Below are positions 63,327 through 64,000 of a stretch of 64,000 bases of DNA, piece by piece. Within the stretch, counting starts at the first letter, position 1. Every line of letters starts with the position of its first letter. This DNA is from Streptomyces sp. WAC 04229 (GTDB lineage Bacteria > Actinomycetota > Actinomycetes > Streptomycetales > Streptomycetaceae). Below the pieces are notes generated by a model. It did not search any database, was not told the origin of the DNA, and saw only the letters and a program-made list of their open reading frames with translations. The stretch is from positions 1 to 64,000 of the forward strand of contig NZ_QHJH01000010.1 of the NCBI RefSeq assembly GCF_003947455.1, written 5' to 3'. A program made the position numbers and the translations under genes.

Positions 63327-64000
63327 CCGCCCATCCCCGGCTGAGCATCGGCCTGCCCGTGTACAACGGCGAGGAGTACCTGTCCGAGGCCTTCGACGCC
63401 CTGCTCGGCCAGACCTACGAGGACTTCGAGCTGGTCGTCTCCGACAACGCCTCGACCGACGGCACCCGGGACATCTGCCGCCGGTACGCCGCGCGGGACT
63501 CACGCATCCGGTACCTCAGGCTGCCCAGGAACATCGGCGCCGCGCCCAACCACAACTACGTGTTCACCGAGTGCCGGGGCGAGCTGTTCAAGTGGGCCTC
63601 GCACGACGACCTGTACGCCCGGGACCTGCTGCGCCGCTGCGTGCAGGCGCTGGACGAGCGGCCGGACGTGATCCTCGCGCACAGCGGGCAGGCGGTCGTC
63701 GACGGCGACGGCGAGGTGAAGGTCCCCTACGAGTACGGGCTCGCGACCGACTCGCCGCGCGCGCCGGAGCGCTTCCGCAGTCTGCTGTTCGAGCCGGGCG
63801 GCGACGACTTCTACGGGGTGATGCGGGCCGACGTGCTGCGCCGGGTGAAGCCGCACGACAGCTACCACCACGCGGACCGCACGTTCGTCGCCGAGATCAC
63901 CCTGCACGGCCCCTTCCACCAGGTGCCGGAGCTGCTGTACTTCCGCCGCGACCACCCCACCCGCGCCGAGCGGGCGAACCCGGGCAAGCGCGCCCGGTGC
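63323..64000 (+). CDS. GT2 family glycosyltransferase (runs off the window end)
   Basis: The first 226 codons of a GT-A glycosyltransferase. It opens RLSIGLPVYNGEEYLSEAFD, with nucleotide-binding SDNASTDGT, RLPRNIGAAPNHNYVF and the metal-binding acid pair in KWASHDDLYA. The reading frame is open to the last base, so the C-terminus lies outside the window. The ATG overlaps the flippase stop, so the operon continues. Confidence 0.9.
   Translation, partial: MTAHPRLSIGLPVYNGEEYLSEAFDALLGQTYEDFELVVSDNASTDGTRDICRRYAARDSRIRYLRLPRNIGAAPNHNYVFTECRGELFKWASHDDLYARDLLRRCVQALDERPDVILAHSGQAVVDGDGEVKVPYEYGLATDSPRAPERFRSLLFEPGGDDFYGVMRADVLRRVKPHDSYHHADRTFVAEITLHGPFHQVPELLYFRRDHPTRAERANPGKRARC

Overview
The window is very GC-rich, with strong G/C bias at third codon positions, many GTG and TTG starts, GGAGG-type ribosome binding sites and actinobacterial gene families. 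These include a mycothiol-dependent isomerase-type protein, a gas vesicle locus, paired SpoIIE/PP2C phosphatases and rare TTA codons. It is most likely a Streptomyces chromosome or a close relative. No rRNA, tRNA, CRISPR array or intact transposon was seen. Many decayed gene fragments suggest an accessory, arm-like region.

Layout. 0-6 kb: scattered single genes (GNAT acetyltransferase, OsmC, DinB/mycothiol-type protein, secreted ricin-type lectin, a 773-residue DUF1963-type fusion) and an IS5-like transposase relic. 6.5-7.8 kb: a serine beta-lactamase-family hydrolase whose signal peptide is split off by a one-base frameshift. 8.2-12.7 kb (minus strand): a compact three-gene system of an EACC1-like protein, a caspase fused through a membrane anchor to a solute-binding-like region and a VWA domain, and a solute-binding lipoprotein. 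14.3-17.0 kb: a reduced gas vesicle cluster of two unusual GvpA/J-domain proteins (one with a zinc ribbon, one with tandem PH/GRAM-like domains), GvpK and GvpL/F. 17.4-19.9 kb: a conserved hypothetical, a beta-propeller protein and an EF-hand protein. 20.1-25.5 kb (minus strand): MfnB-type furan synthase, aldehyde dehydrogenase, alcohol dehydrogenase, PPM1/TIGR00027-type methyltransferase and acyl-CoA dehydrogenase, a plausible pathway to a small furan carboxylate or ester.

26.4-30.7 kb: two PP2C-type phosphatases flank a protein with an 11-residue-period tail, followed by a DUF3072 protein. 30.9-39.0 kb: an SDR, an acyl-CoA ligase relic, the proton-translocating transhydrogenase pntA-pntB, a nucleoside-deoxyribosyltransferase-like protein, an alpha/beta-hydrolase relic, a MarR regulator divergent from a probable additional enolase with six perfect 13-bp repeats between them, and a second EF-hand protein.

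39.8-64 kb (plus strand, running off the end): an 18-gene exopolysaccharide cluster in one tightly coupled transcriptional direction. An initiating phosphosugar transferase, AlgD-type GDP-mannose dehydrogenase, three glycosyltransferases, two Wzz-like proteins, Wzy-like polymerase and Wzx flippase indicate lipid-linked repeat-unit assembly. An asparagine synthase-like enzyme, heparinase II/III protein and parallel beta-helix lipoprotein suggest a uronate-containing, modified polymer. A block of C-methyltransferase, glucose-1-phosphate cytidylyltransferase, PIG-L, epimerase and DUF4910 points to a CDP-linked modified sugar. TTA codons in the first two genes suggest bldA-dependent, development-linked expression.
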